Shown here piece by piece: positions 7,641 to 14,440 of a DNA stretch of 14,440 nucleotides. The DNA lies in contig CAUJFM010000162.1 of the NCBI GenBank assembly GCA_963169595.1, forward strand, positions 1-14,440. The letters run 5' to 3'. The stretch's first letter is position 1. Each line of letters begins with the position of its first letter. The position numbers and the translations under genes are program-made. Source of the stretch: Bacteroidota bacterium (GTDB taxonomy: Bacteria > Bacteroidota > Bacteroidia > Flavobacteriales_F > PHOS-HE28). Below the pieces are notes generated by a model. That model saw nothing but the letters and a program-made list of their open reading frames with translations. It was not told where the DNA came from and did no database searches.

Positions 7641-7677
7641 GATCGTTCCGCACCGTACTTTTGTGCATGGAACGATC
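7641..7677 (+). promoter_or_regulatory. Inverted repeat enclosing the guaB -7 box and start codon (operator or RNA hairpin)
   Basis: GATCGTTCCGCAC (7641-7653) pairs with GTGC (7663-7666) and GGAACGATC (7669-7677): a perfect 9-bp outer stem, a 2-base AT bulge, a 4-bp inner stem and a 9-base loop, CGTACTTTT. The loop contains most of the -7 box, and the bulge is the A and T of the ATG at 7667. As DNA it resembles a dyad operator over the promoter. As RNA from read-through of the upstream gene (which stops at 7634) it would hide the start codon. There is no T tract after it, so it is not a standard terminator. Confidence 0.5.
7656..7663 (+). promoter_or_regulatory. Bacteroidota -7 promoter box (TACTTTTG) for guaB
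   Basis: TACTTTTG is an exact TAnnTTTG match, only 3 bases before the first in-frame ATG (7667). With normal spacing the transcript would begin at about 7670, just inside that ATG. So either the message is leaderless with a slightly earlier start, or translation begins at the ATG at 7733. No -33 TTG is visible at 17-23 bp. Confidence 0.55.
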
Positions 7678-9181
7678 CACGACCGCCGCCCCACGCACGT
7701 CAGCCAATGGACGTGCGGACCACGACAAGTTCATGGGCGAAGGATTGACCTACGACGATGTGCTGTTGGTGCCCGCGTACAGCGAGGTGCTTCCCCGTCA
7801 GGTCGACATCCGTTCGCACTTCTCCCGCAACATCCAGCTGAACGTCCCCATCGTGTCCGCTGCCATGGACACCGTGACCGGGGCGGAACTGGCCATCGCC
7901 ATCGCCCAGCAGGGCGGCATCGGGGTCATCCACAAGAACCAATCGGTGGCCCAGCAGGCCGCCGAGGTGCGCCGGGTGAAGCGCTCGGAGAGCGGCATGA
8001 TCCTCGATCCGGTGAAGCTGGACGGCAAGTCCCTGGTGGGCGACGCCCTCCGCCTGATGGCCGAGCACCACATCGGCGGGATCCCCGTGGTGGATGAGAA
8101 CGACCTGCTGGTCGGCATCGTCACCAATCGCGACCTGCGTTTCGAGAAACGCATGACCCGCCCCGTGGCCGAGGTGATGACCCGCGATCGCATCATCACC
8201 GCCAAGCCGGACACCTCCATGGCCCAGGCCGAGGAGATCCTGCAGGAACACAAGATCGAGAAGCTCCCCGTGGTGGATGCCAACGGGCGGCTGGTGGGCC
8301 TCATCACCTACAAGGACATCATCAAGCTGAAGAAGCACCCCCATGCCTGCAAGGACAAGCTGGGGCGACTGCGGGTGGCCGCGGCCATCGGCGTGACCCC
8401 CGATTCGGTGGAGCGGGCGCTGAGCCTGCGCGATGCCGGGGTGGATGCCCTGGTGATCGACACCGCCCACGGCCACAGCCGCGGAGTGCTCGAGATGCTG
8501 AAGCGGATCAAGGCCGAAGTACCGGGTGTGGACGTGGTGGTGGGCAACATCGCCACCGCTGAAGCGGCCATGGCCCTGGTGGAGGCCGGTGCGGATGCCG
8601 TGAAGGTGGGCATCGGACCGGGCAGCATCTGTACCACGCGCGTGATCGCGGGGGTGGGGGTACCGCAGCTCACGGCCGTTCTGGACTGTGCACGCGCCAT
8701 CGCAGGCACGGGCGTTCCGGTGATCGCCGATGGCGGTATCCGCTACACCGGTGATGTGGTGAAGGCCCTGGCCGCGGGTGCGGGCACCGTGATGGTGGGC
8801 AGCATGTTCGCCGGGGTGGAGGAAAGCCCGGGCGAGACCATCATCTACGAAGGCCGGCGGTTCAAGGCCTACCGGGGCATGGGCAGCATCGAGGCCATGC
8901 AGCACGGCAGCAAGGACCGCTACTTCCAGGACATGGAGGACGATATCAAGAAACTGGTACCCGAGGGGATCAGCGGCCGTGTGCCCTACAAGGGCAAGCT
9001 GGAGGAGGTGATGCACCAACTGGTGGGCGGCCTGCGCGCGGGCATGGGCTATTGCGGTGCAGCGGACATGCACGCGCTCCAAGGGGCCCGGTTCATCCGC
9101 ATCACCATGGCCGGCATGAAGGAGAGCCACCCGCACGATGTGTTCATCACCCGGGAGGCCCCGAACTACAGCCATCGATAG
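7667..9181 (+). CDS. guaB: Inosine-5'-monophosphate dehydrogenase
   Basis: IMP dehydrogenase oxidises IMP to XMP with NAD, the committed step of GMP synthesis in the cytoplasm. From the ATG at 7667 the protein has 504 residues, slightly longer than the usual 485-490. FMGEGLTYDDVLLVPAYSEV (22-41) is the standard opening. Two CBS domains of the regulatory Bateman module lie at about 112-170 and 171-225. The catalytic loop GIGPGSICTTR (315-325) holds nucleophile C322. Later come VIADGGIRYTGD, YRGMGS (IMP binding and flap) and GRVPYKG, and the end MKESHPHDVFITREAPNYS is typical. The extra N-terminal stretch (MERSTTAAPRTSANGRADHD) is not family sequence. The ATG at 7733 would give 482 residues but loses the conserved KF before GEGLTYDD. 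The gene stands alone, with its own promoter box, an inverted repeat over the start, and a terminator. Confidence 0.96.
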   Translation: MERSTTAAPRTSANGRADHDKFMGEGLTYDDVLLVPAYSEVLPRQVDIRSHFSRNIQLNVPIVSAAMDTVTGAELAIAIAQQGGIGVIHKNQSVAQQAAEVRRVKRSESGMILDPVKLDGKSLVGDALRLMAEHHIGGIPVVDENDLLVGIVTNRDLRFEKRMTRPVAEVMTRDRIITAKPDTSMAQAEEILQEHKIEKLPVVDANGRLVGLITYKDIIKLKKHPHACKDKLGRLRVAAAIGVTPDSVERALSLRDAGVDALVIDTAHGHSRGVLEMLKRIKAEVPGVDVVVGNIATAEAAMALVEAGADAVKVGIGPGSICTTRVIAGVGVPQLTAVLDCARAIAGTGVPVIADGGIRYTGDVVKALAAGAGTVMVGSMFAGVEESPGETIIYEGRRFKAYRGMGSIEAMQHGSKDRYFQDMEDDIKKLVPEGISGRVPYKGKLEEVMHQLVGGLRAGMGYCGAADMHALQGARFIRITMAGMKESHPHDVFITREAPNYSHR

Positions 9182-9201
9182 GCTTTTTGCACGTCATCGC
9201 T

Positions 9202-9240
9202 CCGGCGGTCGGGACCCCTCGGCCGCCGGTCGCTTTTTTT
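9202..9240 (+). terminator. Intrinsic terminator after guaB
   Basis: CCGGCGGTCG (9202-9211) pairs with CGGCCGCCGG (9220-9229) over 10 positions, with one T-G wobble and an 8-base loop. A run of seven T follows at 9234-9240. It begins 20 bp after the guaB stop and ends before the next promoter box at 9278, so it isolates guaB from the PpiC unit. Confidence 0.88.
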
Positions 9241-9277
9241 AACGGGACCATACCGGGTGTCCAGCAGGGCGATCGGT

Positions 9278-9285
9278 TACATTTG
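9278..9285 (+). promoter_or_regulatory. Bacteroidota -7 promoter box (TACATTTG) for the PpiC-SurA-MoxR unit
   Basis: TACATTTG is an exact TAnnTTTG match located after the guaB terminator and 10 bases before the ATG at 9296. It predicts a transcript start near 9292. This argues against the upstream GTG at 9257 as the translation start, because that codon would not be transcribed. No TTG -33 element is visible at the usual spacing. Confidence 0.6.
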
Positions 9286-9295
9286 CCAGCCTTCA

Positions 9296-11467
9296 ATGAA
9301 GCTGGTAATGATGATGGAAATGAGGAAGTTCGTGACGTGCATCGCCGTTTGCGCGATGGGTGCCGTGGCCATGGCCCAGAGCGGTGCTGCCGACCCCGTG
9401 CTGATGACCGTGGATGGGAAGCCGGTGACCCGCTCGGAGTTCGAGGCCATCTACAAGAAGAACAACAAGGACGCCAAGGTCACCAAGGAGGCCCTGGACG
9501 AGTACCTCGAGCTCTTCGTCAACTACAAGCTCAAGGTGCGCGAGGCGGAGGTGCTGGGCATGGACACCATCGGCAAGTTCCGCACGGAGCTCGATGGCTA
9601 CCGCAAGCAGCTGGCCCGGCCCTACCTCATCGATCGCGAGCTGAACGACGCGCTGATCCGTGAGGCCTACGACCGCATGCAGCAGGAAGTACGCGCCGCC
9701 CACATCCTCGTGCAGGTGGCACCTGATGCGACCCCGGAGGACACCGCAGCAGCCTGGAAGCGCATCATCGCCCTGCGCGACCGCGTGATGAAGGGCGAGG
9801 ACTTCGCGGCTGTGGCGAAGGGCCTCGGTGGGTCCGAGGATCCCAGTGCGCAGAAGAACGGCGGCGATCTGGGCTACTTCAGCGCGCTCCAGATGGTCTA
9901 CCCCTTCGAGAACGGGGCCTACAACACCCCCGTGGGCCAGGTGAGCATGCCGGTGCGCACGCGCTTCGGGTACCACATCATCAAGGTCACCGACAAGCGT
10001 CCGGCCCGCGGCCAGGTGAAGGTGGCGCACATCATGCTGCGCAGCACCGAGCAGGACCCGGCCGAGAAGCAGGCCAACGTGGAGGCCCGCATCCGCGAGA
10101 TCCATCGCCAGATCAAGGACGGCCAGATCGCCTTTGCGGATGCCGCATTGAAGTACAGCGACGACGAGACCACCAACACCAAGGGTGGCGAACTGCCCAT
10201 GTTCGGTACGGGCAAGATGATCGAGGAGTTCGAGGACGCCGCCTTCGCCCTTCAGAACGATGGCGATGTGGGTGAGCCCGTCCACACACGCTATGGCTGG
10301 CACATCATCAAGCGGCTGGAGCGCGTGCCGCCTCCCACCTTCGATGCCGCCAAGGGGGAGCTGAAGGCCAAGATCGCGCGCGACAGCCGCGCAGAGATCA
10401 CCCGCCGTGTGTTCATCGACCGGTTGAAGAAGGACTACGCCTACGTGGCCTATCCGAAGAACCTCAAGGCCGTCGAGGCCCTGGTGGACAGCTCCATCTT
10501 CAAGAAGGGATCCTCCACCACGGATACCCTGCTCCGCAAGGAGGTGAAGGAAGGAGAGTTGCTCCGTGGTCGACTGCTCTACCGTCGCGAGATCACCGGC
10601 ATGATCCGCAACGGGAAGTACCTCGCCGTGCGCGGTCGCCAGTATGATGAGGCCACCCAGACCATGGAGGATACCGTGGTGGTGCGCGACGTCATGGAGG
10701 GATGGAAGTATGACCGCAAGAAGGCCGGGAAGCTGACGAAGCCGGTCTTCACCATCACCGGGCGTACCTACACGCAGCGCGACCTGCTCGATTTCCTCGA
10801 GGCCAAGCAGCGCCGCGAACGTGTGGTCACCTCCAAGGAACTGGTCGAGGCCCGCTTCTCCGAGTTCGTGGATGAAAGCCTGATGAACTACGAGGATGAG
10901 CACCTCGAGCAGAAGTATCCGGACTTCCGCATGCTGATGAAGGAGTACCGCGATGGCATCCTCCTCTTCGAGCTCACCGACCAGAAGGTGTGGGGCCGTG
11001 CCGTGCGCGACACTGCGGGTCTGGAGGCCTTCCACAAGGCGCACGAACGCGACTACATGTGGCCCACTCGCTATACCGGCGATCTGTACACGTGCCAGGA
11101 TGCCGCTGTGGCCAAGCTGGTGCGTGCGCAGATGAAGAAAGGCAAGCGCGGCAAGGACCTGCTGGACATCATCAACAAGACCAACGCGTTGGCCTTGGAG
11201 ATCGATAACGGCACCTGGACCGCGGATCAGAAGCCCTACCTGCAGGCACTGACCACGGTGGGCCTGAGCGCCGACCAGCAGGTGGATGGCCGTGTGGTCA
11301 TCGTGGACCTGAAGGAGATCATCCCGCCCACCCCGAAGACCCTGGACGAGACCCGTGGCATGGTCACGGCCGCTTACCAGGACAGCTTGGAGAAGGCGTG
11401 GATCGAGGAGCTGCGTGGCAAGTACATGGTCTCGGTGGACCGCGACGTCCTCTATTCCATCAAGTGA
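9296..11467 (+). CDS. Large periplasmic peptidylprolyl isomerase/chaperone with two parvulin (PpiC) domains
   Basis: This 723-residue exported folding factor has a signal peptide MRKFVTCIAVCAMGAVAMAQ ending at residue 28. A SurA-like helical segment follows (35-128), starting with VLMTVDGKPVTRSEFEAIY. Parvulin domain 1 spans about 131-232: AAHILVQ, FAAVAKG, NGGDLGYF, FGYHIIKV. Parvulin domain 2 spans about 240-342: VAHIMLRS, FADAALKYSDD, KGGELPMFG, YGWHIIKRL. About 380 further residues of mostly charged helix include FTITGRTYTQRDLLDFLEAK, which repeats the SurA-type opening. Such proteins assist folding of outer-membrane and secreted proteins. Four nearby in-frame ATGs (9296, 9308, 9311, 9314) plus 9320 make the exact start uncertain; 9296 is the first after the predicted transcript start, and 9320 gives the neatest signal peptide. 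It heads a four-gene unit with the SurA-like genes and moxR. Confidence 0.88.
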   Translation: MKLVMMMEMRKFVTCIAVCAMGAVAMAQSGAADPVLMTVDGKPVTRSEFEAIYKKNNKDAKVTKEALDEYLELFVNYKLKVREAEVLGMDTIGKFRTELDGYRKQLARPYLIDRELNDALIREAYDRMQQEVRAAHILVQVAPDATPEDTAAAWKRIIALRDRVMKGEDFAAVAKGLGGSEDPSAQKNGGDLGYFSALQMVYPFENGAYNTPVGQVSMPVRTRFGYHIIKVTDKRPARGQVKVAHIMLRSTEQDPAEKQANVEARIREIHRQIKDGQIAFADAALKYSDDETTNTKGGELPMFGTGKMIEEFEDAAFALQNDGDVGEPVHTRYGWHIIKRLERVPPPTFDAAKGELKAKIARDSRAEITRRVFIDRLKKDYAYVAYPKNLKAVEALVDSSIFKKGSSTTDTLLRKEVKEGELLRGRLLYRREITGMIRNGKYLAVRGRQYDEATQTMEDTVVVRDVMEGWKYDRKKAGKLTKPVFTITGRTYTQRDLLDFLEAKQRRERVVTSKELVEARFSEFVDESLMNYEDEHLEQKYPDFRMLMKEYRDGILLFELTDQKVWGRAVRDTAGLEAFHKAHERDYMWPTRYTGDLYTCQDAAVAKLVRAQMKKGKRGKDLLDIINKTNALALEIDNGTWTADQKPYLQALTTVGLSADQQVDGRVVIVDLKEIIPPTPKTLDETRGMVTAAYQDSLEKAWIEELRGKYMVSVDRDVLYSIK

Positions 11468-12327
11468 CGGTGCACAAGGGATCCCCCGCCTGGTCGAAGG
11501 CCGCGCTGGTGGCCGTCGTCATAGCGGCGGTCCCGGCGGCCTGTACCACCACCACAGACCAGGAGGATCCCGTGGTGGCCAGGGCTTTTGATCAGGTGCT
11601 GCGCTGGAGCGACCTGCGCCAGATGGTTCCTTTGGGACTGTCCCCGGAGGACAGCGCTGTGATGGCCGAGTCGCACATCAACAACTGGATCCGCAAGCAG
11701 GTGGTGCTGCACAAGGCCGAGGAGAACCTGTCCCCGGCGGACAAGGATTTCGAGGCCCAGCTGCGGGACTACCGCAATTCGCTCGTGCTTTTCGCGTATG
11801 AACAGGCATTGGTGGACCAGAAGCTCGATACGACCTTCACCGAGGAGGAGGTGCAGGCCTACTACGAGGCCAATCAGGCCAATTTTGAGCTGCGCGATCA
11901 TGCCGTGAAGCTGCGCTGGTTCCGGCTGACCGTGCCCGACCGCAAGGTGGTGAAACGCGTGGAGGACCTCTTCAAGAGCCCCAAGGAGGAGAAGCAGCAC
12001 GAACTGGAGATCTGGCTCGCCTCCAATGGCGTGAACATCATCGATCGCTCGGCGGCCTGGACCTATTGGTCCGATCTGGATGCCGAGTTCCCGGTGGACC
12101 TGCCGGAGCCCCACGGGCCCGAGCGGGTGGTGTTGAACAGCGACAGCACCGCCTGGTTCCTGGAGATCCTGGAACTTCGTCCCCGGAAGAGCGCCATGCC
12201 CTTGGAACTTGTCCGCCGGGACATCCGCTCCATCCTGCTGAACCAACGAAAGCTGCAGCTCATTGAGCGCATGCGAGAAGACCTGTACCGTGAAGCCCTG
12301 CAGAACAAGGATGTCGAAGTGCATTGA
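11464..12327 (+). CDS. SurA-like periplasmic lipoprotein lacking a recognisable parvulin domain
   Basis: This 287-residue protein sits between two parvulin proteins. Its N-terminus has a basic stretch, a hydrophobic core (AALVAVVIAAVPAA) and C27 followed by TTTTDQEDP, so it is probably a lipoprotein, although the -3 residue of the lipobox is Pro rather than Leu, Val or Ile. After that come a short strand (VVARAFDQVLRWSDLRQMV) and helical, charged SurA/trigger-factor-like sequence (SHINNWIRKQVVLHKAEENL; FTEEEVQAYYEANQANFELR). The C-terminus (RSILLNQRKLQLIERMREDLY) matches the helix that ends SurA-type proteins. The stretch where PpiC would lie (about residues 160-245) has none of the HIL, GGDLG or GYHII cues. 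The GTG at 11464 overlaps the upstream stop as GTGA; the GTG at 11470 is the alternative. It is likely a non-catalytic partner in outer-membrane protein folding, which is inference. Confidence 0.75.
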   Translation: MTVHKGSPAWSKAALVAVVIAAVPAACTTTTDQEDPVVARAFDQVLRWSDLRQMVPLGLSPEDSAVMAESHINNWIRKQVVLHKAEENLSPADKDFEAQLRDYRNSLVLFAYEQALVDQKLDTTFTEEEVQAYYEANQANFELRDHAVKLRWFRLTVPDRKVVKRVEDLFKSPKEEKQHELEIWLASNGVNIIDRSAAWTYWSDLDAEFPVDLPEPHGPERVVLNSDSTAWFLEILELRPRKSAMPLELVRRDIRSILLNQRKLQLIERMREDLYREALQNKDVEVH

Positions 12328-13681
12328 GCGAGCGGCCCTCGCGGTGTCGATGCTGCTGGTCGGTACGGTCGGCATGGCCCAACCACAGGCGCTGCTCATC
12401 GACCGCGTGGTGGCCGTGGTGGGCCGGGAGGCCGTGCTCCATTCCGACCTGGCCCAGCGGCTGGAACAAGCCCGCAGCCAAGGGGCCAAGGTGGACCTGG
12501 AGATGGCCTGCGGTGAACTGGAGGACCTGCTGTACGAGAAGCTGCTGCTGGAACAGGGCCGCCTGGACAGCGTGGTGGTGGAGGAGGCCCAAGTGAACGG
12601 CGAGCTCGATCGTCGCATCCGGTACTTCGCTTCGCAACTGGGCGGGGAGAAGAAGTTGGAGGAGTTCTATGGCAAGAGCATCGCCGAGATCAAGGCCGAT
12701 TTCCGCCAGCAGGTGCAGGACCAGTTGCTGGTGCAGACCATGCAGCAGAAGGTCACGGCGGATGTGCGGCTCACCCCGCGCGATGTGCAGCACTTCTACC
12801 GGTCCATCCCGGAGGACAGCGTGCCCCTGATCAATGCCGAGGTGGAGTATGCCATGGTCCTGAAAGTGCCCAAGCCGAACGAGGAGGAGGACCGACGCGT
12901 CCGGCGCAGGATGGAGGAGTTCCGCGATGCGGTCGTGAAGGGAACGAAGGATTTCTGCACCGTCGCCATCCTGTACTCCGAGGACCCCGGTTCGGCCAAG
13001 GAATGCGGGGAGCTCGGCCTGGTGCCGCAGGGCGTCATGGTGCCCGAGTTCGATGCCGTGGCGCTCAGCCTCAAGGAAGGCGAGGTGTCGCAGGTGTTCA
13101 AGACCCAGTATGGCTGGCACTTCATGCAGTTGATCGAGCGTCGGGGTGAGCAGTACAATGCCCGCCATGTGCTGATGCGTCCGCAGGTGGGGGCCGCCGA
13201 CCTCCAGGTGGCGCGCGAGCTGTTGGATAGCCTGGTGCGTGGTATTCGGGCGGGTTCCATCGACATGGGGGCCGCCGCCCAGGAGCTTTCGGATGACGAG
13301 GATAGCAAGGGCCTCAACGGCGTGATGATCGACCCCAGCTCCAATTCGGCACGCTGGGACATGGGGTCGTTGGACCAACAGACCTTCTTTGTACTGGACA
13401 AGTTGAAGCCGGGCGAGGTCAGCGATCCGCAGTTGGTGGTGATGCCCGATGGCACCAAGGCCTACCGGATCCTTCGCCTCATCCAGCGCACGGCACCGCA
13501 TCGGGCGAACCTGAAGGACGACTACCGCCTCATCCAGCAGGCGGCAGAGGGCAAGGCCCGTGCGAAGGCGGTGGATGATTGGGTCGCCGAGCGGCTGAAG
13601 GGCACCTACGTGCGCCTTTCCGCCGAGCATGCCACCTGCCCGTTCCAGCATGATTGGGCCAAGCTGGAGCCCACCAACTGA
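12311..13681 (+). CDS. surA: SurA-type periplasmic chaperone/peptidylprolyl isomerase
   Basis: This 456-residue protein shows the SurA architecture. The signal peptide is MSKCIERAALAVSMLLVGTV, ending GMAQ. The SurA N-terminal domain (about 26-170) opens with LLIDRVVAVVGREAVLHSDL, the family's hallmark, and includes a helical peptide-binding part. Parvulin domain 1 (about 175-276) has AEVEYAMVL, FCTVAILYSEDPGSAKECGELG and YGWHFMQLIERR. Parvulin domain 2 (about 281-392) has ARHVLMRPQV, AAAQELSDDED, then LKPGEVSDPQLV and AYRILRL, with more drift from consensus. It should escort outer-membrane barrel proteins through the periplasm. The ATG at 12311 lies 17 bases inside the end of the lipoprotein gene; the frame opens earlier with TTG at 12263, but that would place unrelated residues before the signal peptide. 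The next gene, moxR, follows 25 bp later. Confidence 0.9.
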   Translation: MSKCIERAALAVSMLLVGTVGMAQPQALLIDRVVAVVGREAVLHSDLAQRLEQARSQGAKVDLEMACGELEDLLYEKLLLEQGRLDSVVVEEAQVNGELDRRIRYFASQLGGEKKLEEFYGKSIAEIKADFRQQVQDQLLVQTMQQKVTADVRLTPRDVQHFYRSIPEDSVPLINAEVEYAMVLKVPKPNEEEDRRVRRRMEEFRDAVVKGTKDFCTVAILYSEDPGSAKECGELGLVPQGVMVPEFDAVALSLKEGEVSQVFKTQYGWHFMQLIERRGEQYNARHVLMRPQVGAADLQVARELLDSLVRGIRAGSIDMGAAAQELSDDEDSKGLNGVMIDPSSNSARWDMGSLDQQTFFVLDKLKPGEVSDPQLVVMPDGTKAYRILRLIQRTAPHRANLKDDYRLIQQAAEGKARAKAVDDWVAERLKGTYVRLSAEHATCPFQHDWAKLEPTN

Positions 13682-13706
13682 CCCTTCACGCATAGCGACG
13701 AAGCAC

Positions 13707-14440
13707 ATGAACATTCCAGGGAACGATGTCCAAGCGGTTGAACAGTTCGGCGAACGCTACCGTCGGCTGAAAGGGGAGGTGGGCAAGGTCATCATCGGTC
13801 AGGACCAGGTGGTGGACCTGGTGCTCCTCGGTATCTTCAGCAAAGGCCACTGCCTGTTGGTGGGCGTGCCCGGTCTGGCGAAGACCCTGTTGGTCAACAC
13901 CGTCGCCAAGGCCTTGGGCCTCACTTTCAACCGCATCCAGTTCACGCCCGACCTGATGCCCAGCGACATCATCGGTTCCGAGATCCTGGACGAGAGCCGC
14001 CACTTCCGTTTCGTGAAGGGGCCCATCTTCGCCAATTTGGTGCTCGCGGACGAGATCAACCGGACACCGCCCAAGACCCAGGCCGCCCTGTTGGAGGCCA
14101 TGCAGGAGCGCGCGGTCACCGCCTCCGGGCAGACGCACGGGCTTCCCGATCCCTTCTTCGTGCTCGCCACCCAGAACCCGATCGAGCAGGAGGGGACCTA
14201 TCCATTGCCCGAGGCCCAGTTGGACCGCTTCATGTTCAACATCTGGGTGGACTATCCCAAGTATGCTGATGAGCTGGCGGTGGTGAAGGCCACCACGAGC
14301 GATCGGCCCGCTACCGTGGAGCCAGTGCTCAGCGCGGAGGAGATCCTGTACTACCAAGGCCTGGTGCGCCGGATCCCAGTGCCGGACAACGTGCTCGAGT
14401 ATGCCGTGAAGCTCGTGGGGCGCACGCGTCCCGGTACGGA
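13707..14440 (+). CDS. MoxR-family AAA+ ATPase (3' end outside window)
   Basis: The frame from the ATG at 13707 runs open to the right edge, giving 244 complete codons of an expected 320-330. It is a cytoplasmic AAA+ ATPase of the MoxR group, which act as chaperone-like factors for metal-enzyme, stress and envelope functions, usually with a DUF58 and VWA-domain partner encoded downstream. Visible motifs are VIIGQDQVVD (28-37), the Walker A variant GVPGLAKT (53-60), the MoxR signature RIQFTPDLMPSDIIG (76-90), Walker B LVLADEINR (111-119), and ATQNPIEQEGTYPLPEAQLD (154-173) with sensor-1 N157. The start lies 25 bp after the surA stop with no promoter box between, so it likely belongs to the same transcript. 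Truncation is only due to the window edge. Confidence 0.93.
   Translation, partial: MNIPGNDVQAVEQFGERYRRLKGEVGKVIIGQDQVVDLVLLGIFSKGHCLLVGVPGLAKTLLVNTVAKALGLTFNRIQFTPDLMPSDIIGSEILDESRHFRFVKGPIFANLVLADEINRTPPKTQAALLEAMQERAVTASGQTHGLPDPFFVLATQNPIEQEGTYPLPEAQLDRFMFNIWVDYPKYADELAVVKATTSDRPATVEPVLSAEEILYYQGLVRRIPVPDNVLEYAVKLVGRTRPGT

Noticed and set aside
7700..9175. 491-residue open frame on the minus strand opposite guaB
   Set aside because: It is the shadow of a GC-rich coding strand: rich in His, Gly and Leu, no domain sense, and guaB is certain on the plus strand.
9293..11044. 583-residue minus-strand open frame opposite the PpiC gene
   Set aside because: Composition (repeated H, L, G, V) is the mirror of GC-rich codons, with no signal or motif; the plus-strand parvulin domains are clear.
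12260..13714. 484-residue minus-strand open frame opposite surA
   Set aside because: Antisense shadow of a confident SurA-type gene; no recognisable domain.

Overview
The window looks like a GC-rich member of the Bacteroidota, probably Flavobacteriales-like. Three things support this. A T9SS-type secreted protein carries a C-terminal CHU_C (type B) sorting domain and sits near a DUF6089 (PorG-like) outer-membrane barrel. IMP dehydrogenase and the flavin oxidoreductase read like the flavobacterial versions of those families. The head of each apparent transcription unit carries the Bacteroidota -7 promoter element TAnnTTTG, while clear Shine-Dalgarno sites are not evident. No rRNA, tRNA, CRISPR array, insertion sequence or phage gene was seen. 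The content reads as core or conserved chromosome, and no gap between genes exceeds about 150 bases.

Layout. (1) 1-3413, plus strand: the 3' end of a membrane-anchored protein resembling the end of a metallophosphoesterase, then a two-gene unit of a UXS-like nucleotide-sugar epimerase/dehydratase and a class II asparagine synthetase (asnB) joined by a TGATG overlap. This pair is often found at the edge of surface-polysaccharide loci. (2) A perfect 10-bp hairpin at 3425-3448 separates the convergent asnB and DUF6089 genes. (3) 3468-4406, minus strand: the DUF6089 barrel. It shares a 142-bp divergent promoter region with (4) 4549-7634, plus: a nitronate monooxygenase/FabK-like flavoenzyme coupled by an ATGA overlap to a roughly 700-residue fibronectin-III-like protein with a T9SS sorting domain. 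(5) 7667-9181, plus: guaB, with its start codon and -7 box enclosed in a strong inverted repeat, closed by a textbook intrinsic terminator. (6) 9296 to the right edge, plus: an envelope-biogenesis unit of a large PpiC protein with two parvulin domains, a SurA-like lipoprotein without a recognisable parvulin domain, a SurA-type chaperone with two parvulin domains, and a MoxR-family AAA+ ATPase cut by the window edge.

How they work together. Regions 1, 3, 4 and 6 all concern the cell envelope: sugar precursors, T9SS export, a secreted adhesin-like cargo, and periplasmic folding of outer-membrane proteins. guaB (GMP synthesis) and the flavin oxidoreductase are metabolic. I see no convincing undescribed system. 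The most unusual local signals are the dyad around the guaB start, the lipoprotein between the two parvulin proteins, and the regular placement of -7 boxes almost on top of start codons.
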